64,000 nt of DNA from Locusta migratoria (lineage: Eukaryota; Arthropoda; Insecta; Orthoptera; Acrididae): NCBI GenBank assembly GCA_026315105.1, contig CM048748.1:25572078-25636077 (forward strand), written 5' to 3'. The notes under the pieces were generated by a model. That model had not been told where the DNA came from. It saw only the letters and a program-made list of their open reading frames with translations, and did not search any database. Position numbers and translations under genes: made by a program. Of this stretch, positions 53,650 to 64,000 are shown piece by piece (the stretch's first letter is position 1; every line of letters begins with the position of its first letter).

Positions 53650-54410
53650 TAAAAAGTTTGCTATTGCCGATAACATTGTGATTCTGTCTCAGACAGCAAA
53701 GGGCCTGGAAGAGAAACTGAACCGTGTCTTGAAAGGAGGTTATAAAATAAACATTAACATGAGCGAAACATGGGTAGTTGAATGCATGAATGGAAATCAG
53801 GTGTAGCTGGAGGCCTTAGATTACATAACGAGACTAAACTGGATACATGAGTATGGCTCATTGGGTAGCAAAATAGCTTTTAATGACCAAAGGAAAGCAG
53901 ATATAAAATGCAGTTTGACAGTGGGAAGAAAAGCATTTTTGAAGGAGCGAAATTTAACATCAAAAACTAATTTAAATGTTATAAAGCCCTTTCTGAAGGC
54001 ATGTGTGTGGAGTGTTGCTCTGTATGGGGATGACAACTGGACGATAACGAGTTCATACACAGAGATGACTACACAGAGATGACAGAAGCTTTTAAAATGT
54101 GGTGCTACAGAGGAGTACGGTCGATTATATGGCAAAATAGCGTGACCGAATATTAGGTGCTGAACAGAATTGGCGAGAAAACAAGTTTATTGCATTTCTT
54201 GACAAGGAGAAGGGGTCTATTTGTGTAACTGATTCTAAGACATGATGGAGTCCTCAATTTAGCATTGGAGGGAAGTGTGTGGGGTAGAAATCGCAGAGGG
54301 AGAGCGAGAGAGGAATACTGTAAGCAGAGTCAAACGGATGTGGTTTGACGCTGTTAGAGATGAAGAGTCTTGCACAGGATAGAGAATGGAGGAGAGCTGT
54401 ATCAATTCAG
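53650..54410 (+). mobile_element. LINE-A 3' portion
   Basis: Plus-strand LINE-A from just after the FADD box (GCCTGGAAGAGAAACTGAAC) to the 3' end (TCAGTTTCCAGACAAGC). Fragments such as VWSVALYGDDNWTI and FKMWCYRGVRSI and, further on, VLNRIGEKTSLLHFL are the LINE-A C-terminal domain. Many stops. Confidence 0.85.
53861..54082 (+). pseudogene. LINE-A C-terminal fragment
   Basis: Reads GSKIAFNDQRKADIKCSLTV, GRKAFLKERNLTSKTNL and ACVWSVALYGDDNWTI, the LINE-A region after the polymerase (usually FLKKRNLLTS..., VWSVAMYGSETWTI). No catalytic residues in this piece. Confidence 0.82.
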
Positions 54411-55084
54411 TTTCCAGACAAGCCCTCAAAAACAACTGCTTCCTCAGTCATTTTTCCTGGGATCTATTAGCTTTCTCAGTACCTACTTAGTTGTCTTTCA
54501 CGCGGAAATCCTGCTTGAGATAATTCGAATCGCGTATTTCTCCGTGATCGGGTTAGGTTCTAACTGTGCTCAGCTCACCGTTGATATTCTTGTTCTATTT
54601 GTATATATTAGTAAGTGAGGTTGTACTATGTGGTAGTGAGGTAGCCCTATCTATTGATCTTGTAGGTAGTGTTTAATATAATAGTGTATAAGCGTGACTA
54701 ATTATCGCATGTCATTCAGAACTGGTCACAAGTCAACTGCTACATGTGTATGCAGTGGGTGATGCATTAGTAAATGGTGTATAAAAGCAGGCTGAGATGT
54801 TGAACGATGTTCTTACAAGGGGAGAGGGAAAATTTTTGACGTGAAACTGGAGGAGAACTCACGGACCATGTCAGCTAAGACCAAACACAAAGGCTGAGTT
54901 CGTCTCCGCCAGGAAAGCTCTAACAATAGCGAGGTAACGGAAACCATCGCGATACCAAGTGTAGAGGCCCACAGCGGTGAAGTACGACACTAGGCGGAGC
55001 TCTTGCAATATGTTGGCACTCGTGATATCGATATCGCGAACACCGAGGAAGCAAATGCAGACGTACCTATGTTGTTCCTACATA
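54411..55084. other. No recognised feature
   Basis: Unassigned. 54830-55060 is less AT-rich but shows no repeat or motif I know. Confidence 0.4.
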
Positions 55085-55808
55085 CCGGGTGATAAGAAAG
55101 TAAGTATAATTTTGAAAACATAATAAATCACGGAATAATGTAGATAGAAAGGTAAAGTAAAATATGGCGGAATAAAATCATTGATGAGAGTCGCAGCAGA
55201 TGACAAGCTCTCGCTACTAAAATCCTTCTAGGTCATAGGTTTTACCCTCGATTAATCTGGTGTTGAATGTTTCGGTAACAGTGTATGCACCAGTGCTGTA
55301 ATACAGTTGTTTAAACAAGACTGGCATTCAAGTGAATCTTCCGATCGGAAATGATAGTGCCTCACCATAACACCGGTTCTGTTCACAACATTATTCCTCG
55401 ATTACAGCTATTGTTGAGGAATGACGGTGAACAGCCGGCCGCGGTGGCCGAGCAGACTGAGGCGCGCCAGTCACGGTCTGCACGGCCACTACGGTCGGGA
55501 GTTCGAATCCCCCCTCGGGCATGGATATTTGTGCCGTCCTTAGTATTAAGTAGTTCATAAGTAGTTTGTAAGTTTAGGGACTGATGACGCCGTAGTTAAG
55601 TCCAGTAAGCTATACAAACATTTGAACATTTGATGGTGAACATATTGATCATTTCCTGTAAAGAACATGCTCTTTGCTTGGTCTTAATTTGTTCTGCTAA
55701 TAAAACCCCACGTCATTCCAAGCATGTGTGTCAATTTTTACCTCTGCATCTACATTATTCCGTGATTTATTAAGTTTTCAAATTTATAATTACTTTTTGA
55801 TCACCTGG
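55085..55808. mobile_element. Non-autonomous TA-flanked terminal-inverted-repeat element
   Basis: Inverted ends about 75 bp long (CCGGGTGATAAGAAAGTAAG and, inverted, CCAGGTGATCAAAAAGTAAT, both followed by AATAAATCACGGAATAATGT). TA on both sides (55083-55084, 55809-55810) suggests the Tc1/mariner superfamily. No transposase. A SINE lies inside. Confidence 0.78.
55434..55630 (+). repeat. SINE, main family
   Basis: Flanked by TGACGGTGAACA (55422-55433) and TGATGGTGAACA (55631-55642), a 12-bp duplication with one mismatch. Confidence 0.94.
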
Positions 55809-55820
55809 TATATTAAATCA

Positions 55821-56012
55821 ATTCAAATGTTTGTAGAACTTATGGGACTTAACTACGGGGTCATCAGTCCCTTAACTTACAAACTACTTATTAACTATCT
55901 AATACTAAGGACGGCAGAAATATCCATGCCCGAGGGGGGATTCGAACCCCCGACCGTAGTGGCCGTGCAGACAGTGGTTGGCGCACTGCAGTCCCCTTGG
56001 CCACCGCAGCCG
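55821..56012 (-). repeat. SINE, main family
   Basis: Full unit with a slightly diverged head end. No clear target duplication. It lies ten bases from the preceding TIR element. Confidence 0.9.
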
Positions 56013-56593
56013 ACGAATGTTAAATGAAAAGTTTTTTGAACAAAACAAAACAAATACAGGAGAAAATAGATGCGCAAAGTGATGCCGTTAAAGCGAAAAG
56101 GTAAAGGGATAAAATAGCAAAGGAATATAACTAGAACATGAAAACAAATGTTTGGTAAGCAATCAGTAGCGCCTCCTGATTTGGACGTTAAGGGGTTGGA
56201 AAAGACAAAGCCCCTTTACTATTTAGTACTCTTTTTGTCTGAATTAGGGGTAATTTCTTTGTGAGGCTTAGCGTTGAATGTTTGGAGACTCCAGGTGCCG
56301 TGGCATTAGGAGCAAACCCCGTATCCCAGTAGTGACCCACTGTAGGTTGAAAACCGGGGCGCATACTGGTCACGGAAGGGAGCACACATTTGTACCTAAG
56401 TCAAATGATCACGAAGGTGATTCGATGATTAAACACGTGTATAAACAAAATGTAGATTAAACAAAACTTTGTGTGAGGCCCTTTTAGTGCACGAGGGCAG
56501 ATAATTCGCCAGATAAAGCAAAGAAGATAAACTGTTAGCACGGCAGTTGAACGTACAGAATGGAGGTCCCTGGTTCATTTTACCTACTACATT
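56013..56593. other. No recognised feature
   Basis: AT-rich unassigned DNA. Confidence 0.4.
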
Positions 56594-56598
56594 ATAAC

Positions 56599-57110
56599 TG
56601 TGGTGTCGCACAAGTCCAAAGTGCGCGCCACCTACTTTCGCCGCGCGCCGCCATGCACGCACGGCGCGGCGTTCTTACGACGTCAGCCACGAGCGCCCTC
56701 TGCTACAACTCCGCTCGTGGCCACCACTGAACGACATCATTCACTTGGGACTGAGATAGGAATCAGTTAACACTTCGGAATCAGATAGGCACCAGTGAAG
56801 ACTTGGCTATCGGATAGGCATTAGGCAGGCCTGTAGCTCAACTATGTATCAGCATTCTGCAGTACTGAGCTATGTAAAAGTTAAATATTGTATAAATTCT
56901 GTGCAATATATATCTCGTTCTAATTTACTCTAGTGTTTCTAGTTTTCTAATTTACTCTAGTGTTTCTAGTTTCTGCTGTCCCACTGGCTGGTCACCTCCA
57001 TACCACACAAGCGTGCATCCTTTATTCCTGAGTCGGTCTCTTTCTATTCGGCCACCGACACCTACGACGGAAACGAGACACGAAAGCAGCAACGAGGCTG
57101 GGACACAAAA
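56599..57110 (+). mobile_element. LTR-like insertion ending in a primer-site-like segment
   Basis: Same family as 30593-31091: starts TGTGGTGTCGCACAAG, ends GGGACACAAAA, 5-bp duplication ATAAC (56594-56598, 57111-57115). It has only one, more diverged primer-site-like unit (57085-57110) and a tandem duplication of TTCTAATTTACTCTAGTGTT at about 56934-56985. No coding region. Confidence 0.78.
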
Positions 57111-57115
57111 ATAAC

Positions 57116-57635
57116 CGAACAATGAGAATATGTCTCAATACATAAAAAATATATGTAATAAAATATCTGAATAGGCACCAAAGTCTTGCAGCACGGAAAA
57201 AATTTCAAACTTATATCACAGTACAACTACATTAGACTACGAAAATTAATTGTAATTGTTTGGTGAGAGATATAAAGATTTAATCGGTTAAACAATCATT
57301 GTAGTGGGAGAATCGGTACCTGCTTCCCATCTCTTGCATTAAACCGTAATTGAAAACAGGCAAAAAATTATTATTTCAAAAGAAAAAATGATTTTACTTA
57401 AAAAATAAAAAAATCTATATTCTTGGTTTAATCTCCGTAACCTTCAACTGCTGCATTTATTAAATAATTTTCAATGTTTGACGATATGTTACGAAAAACC
57501 ATAGACATAACTAAATGTTCTTTCGAAGCTGAATCATTCGTTTGAAAGAATAAATTTGTTCTCATCACCTTAAATTTCCTCGTGGCCTCAAATGTACAGC
57601 TTCTGTTTCACGAAATAGCAAATTGCAGTATGTAG
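57116..57635. other. No recognised feature
   Basis: AT-rich unassigned DNA. Confidence 0.4.
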
Positions 57636-57639
57636 TATC

Positions 57640-59310
57640 TACATCTTCAATCATACTCCGCAAGCCACCCGACGGTGTGTGGCGGAGGGTACCTTGAGTA
57701 CCACTATCGATTTTCCCTCCTACTCCAGTCACGCATTGTTCGCGGAAAGAAGGTTTGTCGGTATGCCTGCGTGTGGGTTCTAATCTCTCTGATTTTATCC
57801 TCAAGATCTCTTCGCGGGATATACGTAGGAGGGAGCAATATACTGCTAGACTCCTCAGTAAAGGTATGTTCTCGAAACTTCGACAAAAGCCCGTACCGAG
57901 CGACAGAGCGTCTCTCCTGCAGAGTATTCCACTGGAGTTTAACGATCATCTCCGTAACGCTTTCACGATTACCAAATGATCCTGTAACGAAGCGCGCTGC
58001 TCTCCGTTGGATCTTGTCCACTTCCTCTATCAATCCCACCTGGTACGGATCCCACACCGGTGAGCAGTATTCAAGCTGTGGGCGAACAAGTGTACTTAAC
58101 CTACTTCCTTTGTTTTCGGACTGCATTTCCTTAGAATTCTCCCAATGAATCTAAGTCTGGCATCTGCTTTACCGACGACTGATTTTATATGGTCGTTCCA
58201 TTTTAAATCCCTCCTAATGACTACTCCCAGATAATTTATGGAATTAACTGCTTCCAGTTATTGACCTGCTATAGTGTAGCAGCACATTACACTTGTCTAC
58301 ATTGAGCTTTAATTGCCATTCAGTGCACCATGCGTCAATTCGATGCAGATACTCTTGCATCTCAATACAATTTTCCATTGTTACAACCTCTCTGTATACT
58401 ACCGCATCATCCGCAAAAAGCCTCAGTGAACTTCCGATATTATCCGCAAGGTCATTTATATATATCGTGAACAGCAACGGACCCACGACACTCCCCTGTG
58501 GCACACCTGACATAACTCCTACTTCGGAGACTTCTCTTCACTGAGAATGACCTGCCGCTTTCTGGTATCTAGGAATTCCTCAATCCAATCACACAATTGG
58601 TCTGATAGACCATATGCTCTTACTTTGTTCATTAAACGTTTGTGGGGAACTGTATCAAACGCCTTGCGGAAGTCGAGAAACACAGCATCTACCTGAGAAC
58701 CCGTGTCTATGGCCATCTGAGTCTCGTGGACGAAAAGCGCGAGCTGAGTTTCACACGCTCGCCTTTTTCGAAACCCACGCTGATTCCTACAGAGCAGATT
58801 ACTAGTCTCGAGAAATGTCATTATATTCGAACATAATACATGTTCCAAAATTCTACAACTGACCGACGTTAGAGGTATAGGCCTATAGTTCTGCACATCT
58901 GTTCGAAGACCCTTCTTGAAAACTGGTATGACCTGCGCCATTTTTCAATCTTTCGGAACGCTATGCTCTTGTAGAGACCTACGATACACCACTGTAAGAA
59001 GGGAGGCCAGTTCCTTCACGTACTCTGTGTAAAAACGAACTGGTATCCCATCAGGTCCTGCGGCCTTTCCTCTTTTGAGCGATTTTAATTGTTTCTCCAT
59101 CCCTCTGTCAATTATTTCGATATCTGCCATTTTGTAATCTGTGTGGCAAACTAGGGAAGGAACTGCAGTGCAATCTTCCTCTGTGAAACAGCTTTGGAAA
59201 AAGACATTTAGTAATTCCGGCTATAGAGTGTCATCCTCTGTTTCAGTTCATTTACGTCACGGAGTGTCTGGACACTTCGTTTTGATCCACCTACCGCTCT
59301 ATGTTCAACA
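57640..59310 (-). mobile_element. Jockey-like LINE, type J2, longest continuous copy
   Basis: Minus strand, from upstream of the finger region (complement of ACGGAGTGTCTGGACACTTC at about 59255) to the 3' end (complement of CCGACGGTGTGTGGCGGAGG at about 57670). No nested insertion, so it is the best reference for aligning the other J2 copies. Confidence 0.9.
57704..59130 (-). pseudogene. LINE-J2 reverse transcriptase with a few frameshifts
   Basis: Blocks in order: MADIEIIDRGMEKQLKSLKR, AAGPDGIPVRFYTEY (59130 down), a stop near 58945, MAQVIPVFKKGLRTDVQNYR, SCRILEHVL, FRKRRACETQLALFVHETQ, DAVFLDFRKAFDTVPHKRL (motif A), then a frameshift near 58515, SGVPQGSVVGPLLFTIYIND (motif B), LRLFADDAVVYREV (motif C, aspartates kept), and 57704-58126 LEYCSPVWDPYQVGLIEEVD, ARFVTGSFGNRESVTEM. 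Nearly whole polymerase, broken in at least two places. Confidence 0.9.
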
Positions 59311-60503
59311 CTCGTCAGCTCAGGAATGTTGGCGAAAAGTTTTACTAGCGCTATCCTACTAGATAACGCACCCGACTCTTTGTAAGGTTAGCAGAAAGTG
59401 CTGGCAGATAAACGCTGGCAGAATGATGGACCTGTCTTCCAGAATGGTGAGGCGTGCAGCTATCTCTCTGCTACGAAAGGTTCATCTTCCCCCTCCGACA
59501 CATTAAAGAACGAGCCCCTGTGTCTCGCTTTTCAGCCGATTAAATTGTCTTTATTCACACAGAACTGCCCTTCACTATTTCAACTTTGGCGTATCTCAAA
59601 GGGCGCGTAATGAAACAACTGTAAAAATAAAATCAAGAGAACGTGAGAAATAATGTGAGAGATGGACAGCAATCTCTCAACAGTGTAGTTATTCCATGTT
59701 CAAGTCAACCATTCCATAATGAGGGAAGATGTTCTCGAGGACTGTGGCGTGGAACATTTTGCAACACTCGGGATCTTAGAGCCATTAACAATAAGATTTT
59801 TAAAGTGAAACTACAAGCAAATATGGAATTACTTCAGCAGTCGTGCAAAGTAACAACAGTGTTCCCAATTCTGAAAACACAGTAGAGGATGTTCTAGTGC
59901 TATAACGGTCCACAAAGTTAAACAATGGTTTAAAGTTTTGTGGAGGAGGAAGACTAAGTCGGTATTTCGTTCGAGCCATTCGCCATCTTGAAACACCGCA
60001 GAAAGAGTAATAAAGGATCTAGTCCAGCTGGCTGTATCGTATCACATGTACTCATCAGCACCATATGGTGGATCGCTGTTCAGCTAATTTTGAGAAAGTG
60101 ATGAATCACATGTCACTCGTAACGATAAGATTTATTCCAGCACTGGTGTTGAGGAATACACCGATCTCCAGTACGAATAAGGAATTAGTATATTACCAAC
60201 CTGTGGGAACACGCCTACACCGCGAGCTATATGTTAAGACAGCAGAAACAAAGAGTGAAGTGTTGTGGTGAAATGAATACAATAAGGACAATTGAGGAAG
60301 ATGAGTTTTAAAGCTGGTGACAAACTCTCTTTAAAAGCACTTATGTTGTCCAAATTATCTCGTTTTCTTTGTGTGAAGATTTTCAATGTCTTTTCGAGTC
60401 CTTTCCGAGGTAGAAGATTAGCTTTATTGCGTTTATGCAATCGACATTATCCGGTCAGATAAACCGATGCAATAACAACGTAAGGCGATGGATAAAGGTA
60501 TAA
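59311..60503. other. No recognised feature
   Basis: Mixed composition, no repeat or protein motif recognised; several short frames (59398-59610, 59643-59885, 60065-60271) are motif-free. Confidence 0.4.
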
Positions 60504-60956
60504 CTGTGGGACAGGGCCGGCGCAAGCCCAAGTGCCGCCCCGTGCGAGCTGGTAAATTGCCGCCCCCTCCCTCTTTTTTTTATGGAATTTTATTTAAACA
60601 AATCTGTTGGAAATGTCAGCAATCAATCGCAATATTCCTGTTTTTACTTTTCAGATATACCTAGGATTCGGCCACTGAGTAGCCAGTCTCGTAGCTTTTA
60701 ATATGTGCTTACATCTAAACCGTCATGTTGACAGTAACGTTCAGCATGATGGTATAGATGTAAACATAAGTCAAAGCATTGATAATAGCCACACTGTGCC
60801 CAAAATCTATGTATATCTGGGAAATAAAAACAAAAGTTGTGACTGATTGATGACGTTCACTATAGATTTGTGCAAAAGTCGTTGCAAACAAGCTCAAAAA
60901 TGGAGTCAAACCAGATTGAAGAAGTCTAGCTAATTTTAAAAGCCTTGTGAATTTAC

Positions 60957-61053
60957 AAAAATATTCAACTGAGTGTCAAATCTTATGGGACTTAACTTCT
61001 GAGGTCATCAGTCCCCAAGCTTACGCAATACTTAACCTAAATTATCCTATGGA

Positions 61054-61112
<59 letters not shown>

Positions 61113-61199
61113 CCGAGAGAGGACTCGAACCTCCACCGGGACCAGCCGCGCAGTCCATGCCTGCAGCGCCTTAGACCGCTCGGCTAATCCCGCGCGGCA
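60957..61199 (-). repeat. SINE of a fourth family, with (CA)n
   Basis: Head GCCGCGCGGGATTAGCCGAG, B box GGTTCGAGTCC, a (TG)n run (CA at 61057-61108 on the plus strand), then the shared 3' domain (GGACTGATGACC). Flanked by TGAATTTAC (60948-60956) and TGAACTTAC (61200-61208), one mismatch. Confidence 0.9.
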
Positions 61200-61454
61200 T
61201 GAACTTACGTATAACGTAAATAAACATTTTTCAGTGATTGTGAACAGATAATGTATTAAACGGAAAACAAAATATATTTACAATTTAACGATAATTTGGT
61301 CTGAACAATAACTATTCAATGTTGAACAAAATAAGAAACAAGACAGTAAGTAATCAAAACACTGATCATAATATAAAAATTTAAAAAAAAATACTAGACA
61401 AATCGAACCTTCCTGTCTTTTGCTTGTGCAAACTCATTAACACAATCCTTGAAT

Positions 61455-61643
61455 GCCGGCCGCGGTGGCCGAGGGGACTAAGGCGCTCCTTTCACGGTCT
61501 GCACGGCCACTACGGTTGGGGGGTCTAATCCCCCCTTGGGCATGGATATTTGTGCCGTCCTAATTCGTAAGTAGTTCATAAGTAGTTTGTAAGTTTAGGG
61601 ACTGATGACCCCGTAGTTAAGTCCCATATACTATACAAACATT
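61455..61643 (+). repeat. SINE, main family
   Basis: B box altered (GGTCTAATCC), so probably not transcribed by polymerase III now. Short duplication AATCCTTG near 61444 and 61646. Confidence 0.92.
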
Positions 61644-61645
61644 TG

Positions 61646-61841
61646 AATCCTTGTATTTTAAGTCTTCTGCAAGCTCGTACTCAGTCGATACTGTTGCAAG
61701 ATCATTCAAACGATTTTGGCTCATCGTTGTCTTTATCGATTTAAATTTTGAGAAACTGCTCTCTCCACTTGCAATTGGAGAGTGTTTGGAGAATTCTGAG
61801 AGCAATGTTAACACTACGGTAACAGGCCGACAGCGCTCCAC
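61646..61841 (-). pseudogene. hAT transposase C-terminal dimerisation domain
   Basis: Minus-strand reading SPIASGESSFSKFKSIKTTM, SQNRLNDLATVSTEYELAED matches the hAT dimerisation region, as at 25241-25513 but from a different hAT lineage. The SINE insertion cuts it off at its 3' side. Confidence 0.87.
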
Positions 61842-62333
61842 TCATAATAATAGTGGCGTGTACGCCACACTGCCTCCCCCTCTCTGTTCCTCCGGCGTAA
61901 ACACGACAGAGCTGCCACAGTGGCGAGGGAGAAATCAGTGCTCTTCCCTCCCCTTGTTCAACAGGGGCGGCCGGCAGGTAGTCGACGCGCCCTGCAACAA
62001 TTCCTGAAACCGCTCCCTCTGAGGTTTCGTTTCGAATTCCCTCTTGGGCATGAATGTTGAATATGTCGTAGAAGAAAAGAAATAAAGAAAGGGGGCGGCA
62101 GATTTGCCGCCCCTCCGAAATTTCCGCCCTGTGCGGCCGCACGTTTCGCACGTACCTAGCGCCAGCCTTGCTGTGGGAGATCAGCTGCAACGTGTATCTT
62201 AGTTCATTACAAGTACCCCTGTAAGGAGAATTTCTGTATTCAGTTTTTGTGTATAGAGGCAGAGAAAGACAGATATTTAAAACGAAGTATGAAGTTCTAA
62301 CATTTACTCAGCGGCATACTCTAAGCATAGCGT

Positions 62334-62530
62334 GCCGGCCGCGGTGGCCGAGGGGACTGAGGCGCTCCAGTCACGGTCTGCACGGCCACTACGGTCGGGG
62401 GTTCGAATCCCCCCTCGGGCTTGGATATTTGTGCCGTCCTAGTTCGTAAGTAGTTCATAAGTAGTTTGTAAGTTTAGGGACTGATGACCCCGTAGTTAAG
62501 TCCCATAGACTGTACAAACATTTGAACATT
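62334..62530 (+). repeat. SINE, main family, near-consensus
   Basis: Perfect 12-bp duplication TAAGCATAGCGT at 62322-62333 and 62531-62542; clean A and B boxes. Confidence 0.96.
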
Positions 62531-62542
62531 TAAGCATAGCGT

Positions 62543-62924
62543 AGTAGGATCAATAGGGGAACCGATAGGAAGTTTGGGTTTAATTCTGGGTGGTATAATT
62601 TATAGACGGAAGAACCGTTTATGTAAGATGATTGCGCTATGACTGTACCTGTACTTAAGAGGTTCGCACTGGAGGACTAAATGACTGGTTTTCGCTTTTG
62701 CAAACTCTACTCGCTCTTCCTGACACTTCACTTGGAGTGCTCAACTCTAGACGGCTAACGTGCAAGTTGTTGCAAAGCAACGCCAGTCACGCTTAACAGG
62801 AATCGCACCCACCAATCGAGCAATTCCCACTCACCAATCATGCACCTTTGAGCGTGACGTTTCTATACCTACACCTGATTGGCTAACGTCATTTCATCCG
62901 AGCCATTTAACATAATTTGTTGTC
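62543..62924. other. No recognised feature
   Basis: No repeat or open frame recognised. Confidence 0.4.
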
Positions 62925-63150
62925 AAATGTACAGTTTGGTTTTAGAAGACGTTTAACGATTGAAAATGCTATATTTTAGTTTCTCTAGGAGCCACATTAT
63001 GAGTTAAATAAATGGCTACGAACATTAGGCGTCTTCTTTGATTTAACAAAGGCGTTTGATTGTGTTGATCACAAAATATTGTTGCAGAAGTTGGAACATT
63101 ATGTAGTACGAGGAGTAGCTCATAACTCTTACTTTACTAACAGACTGCAG
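62925..63150 (+). pseudogene. LINE-C reverse transcriptase fragment with motif A
   Basis: Plus-strand reading with frameshifts: QFGFRRRLTIENAI, then GVFFDLTKAFDCVDHKILLQ (motif A, catalytic aspartate kept) and KLEHYVVRGVAHNSYFTNRL. It ends abruptly and is followed by GCAGAGTATTCATGTAGATG, which resembles a J-type 3' tail. Confidence 0.78.
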
Positions 63151-63239
63151 AGTATTCATGTAGATGTAGGTCTATCACTTAGCTCTCTTATTAGCCATCA
63201 TATATTCTTATCAGAACCCAAATAAGAACTCCCAGGAAC

Positions 63240-64000
63240 AAAAACTAATGTCATTGTTGATTACACTGTACCACTACTAAGCATTCCCTTTCCTATTCCA
63301 CTCCCAAAAAGAACGAGTAAAAGAGAAAGAAATCCTATATGCCTTCGTACGAACCCTAATTTCTCTTATCTTCTCAATGTGATCAGTACGCAAAATGTAA
63401 GTAGGAGGCAGGAGCACCAGCGATGTAAAGCGAGGAGCATTTCGGTGACATACGCGCATTGATCAAACCTACCGGTAACAAATCTAGCTGCTCGCCTCTG
63501 AACTGCTTCTATGTCTACCTTCAAACTGATCTGCTGTGGGTCCCAAACACTTGAGCAATACTCAAGATGTGATCGTACAAGCGTTTTATAGACGGTCTCC
63601 TTTATAGATGAAGTACATCTTCCCGAAATTCTCCCAATAAAAAGAAATCGGCTGCCCGCCTTACTGATAACTGTCCTTACATGTTCGTTCCATTACACAT
63701 CGCTCCGCAATGTTACGTCTAGATGTTTGAACGACGCGACTGCATCAAGAAGCTCACTACTAATGTTGTATTCGAATATTATGAGATTTTTTTTTTCTAC
63801 CCATGAGCATCACCCTACATTTTTCTACATTGAGAGATAGCTGCCATTCTTCGCACCAACTAGAAATTTTGTCTAAGTCGTCCTGTATGCTATTACAATC
63901 AATTAAAGACAACACCCTCCCATACACCACAGCATCATCAGCAAACAGCCGCATATTACAAGATCATTTATATTGACAGAAAATAGTAGCAGTCGTACCA
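63240..64000 (-). mobile_element. Jockey-like LINE, type J3, running off the window
   Basis: Minus strand: RLFADDAVVYGRVLSLIDCN, LDKISSWCEEWQLSLNVEKC (63760-63954), C-terminal domain, and VLLPPTYILRTDHIEKIREI with WEWNRKGNA and a stop at 63277. Closely related to 50990-51958. The 5' part lies beyond 64000. Confidence 0.88.
63760..63954 (-). pseudogene. LINE-J3 reverse transcriptase, motif C region
   Basis: Contains FADDAVVYGRV with the catalytic aspartate pair, and the conserved WCEEWQLSLNVEKC block. A frame break follows near 63760. No start of its own; the protein's N-terminal part is outside the window. Confidence 0.85.

Larger units (their letters stand above)
60512..62170 (-). mobile_element. 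hAT transposon remnant (hAT-2)
   Basis: 1659 bp with inverted ends CAGGGCCGGCGCAAGC and CAAGGCTGGCGCTAGG and a perfect 8-bp duplication CTGTGGGA (60504-60511, 62171-62178). GGCGGCAAATCTGCCGCC-type repeats lie near both ends. Two SINEs have landed inside. Only the transposase C-terminus remains. Confidence 0.93.

Noticed and set aside
60709..60768. Small inverted repeat TTACATCTAAACCGTCATG in hAT-2 as a further ribozyme palindrome
   Set aside because: Arms are under 20 bp and hold no CUGANGA or GAAA core; more likely a transposase-binding or chance repeat.

Overview
The window looks like a piece of a large, repeat-swollen insect genome, most probably a grasshopper or locust (Orthoptera: Acrididae, Schistocerca-like). 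This rests on recognising the dominant tRNA-derived SINE, a second SINE (2835-3081), one LINE family (LINE-A) and the AT-rich, intron-less, repeat-on-repeat texture. It is an inference from memory, not a database match. I found no convincing host protein-coding gene. Almost every credible coding stretch is a mobile-element fragment (reverse transcriptase or transposase), usually broken.

Layout. 1-2.1 kb: nested SINEs and a CpG-rich patch. 2.1-7.4 kb: one Jockey-like LINE (J2) carrying a nested stack of LINE-A, two Tc1-like transposons and SINEs. 7.4-13.8 kb: LINE-A, LINE-C and J1 fragments, a hairpin element at 10.0-10.3 kb, then about 1.9 kb without recognisable repeats. 13.8-16.6 kb: a second J2 copy split by a Helitron-like element. 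17.4-21.2 kb: LINE-A bits, Tc1 and mariner remnants, SINEs and a hairpin element. 21.3-26 kb: LINE-A and LINE-D, the latter cut by a hAT element with a perfect 8-bp target duplication. 26.2-26.6 kb: a CpG-rich island. 26.7-28.9 kb: an inverted tRNA-like unit and two hairpin elements. 28.9-35.3 kb: three Helitrons, an LTR insertion, a piggyBac-like element and a tRNA-like inverted pair. 36.4-38.2 kb: a J1 LINE with a hairpin element. 38.2-50.6 kb: mostly unassigned AT-rich DNA with a hAT element, LINE-C, and J1 with a hairpin element. 50.6-64 kb: J1, J3 and J2 LINEs, LINE-A, a TA-flanked terminal-inverted-repeat element, an LTR insertion, a third hAT and several SINEs.

The most interesting signal is a set of six palindromic (fold-back) elements at 10.0, 21.0, 27.8, 28.5, 37.4 and 47.9 kb, plus a lone arm at 15.0 kb. 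Their arms carry hammerhead-ribozyme-like cores: CUGANGA, a stem II hairpin, then GAAA, usually followed by a short self-complementary stem III and a stem I that pairs across the core. The copy at 28734-28783 is complete on paper. Three of the palindromes are flanked by perfect 12-14 bp direct repeats, as expected for insertion by a LINE-type reverse transcriptase. Other points of interest are two LTR-like insertions that end in a tRNA-Ser-type primer-binding sequence inside the target duplication, Helitrons with doubled 5' ends, and a Helitron plus piggyBac-end segment present twice.

The genes do not form a pathway. LINE families supply reverse transcriptase that probably mobilised the SINEs and perhaps the hairpin elements, while the DNA transposons are non-autonomous remnants. 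Coordinates of target duplications were read by eye and should be good to a base or two; LINE boundaries are approximate.
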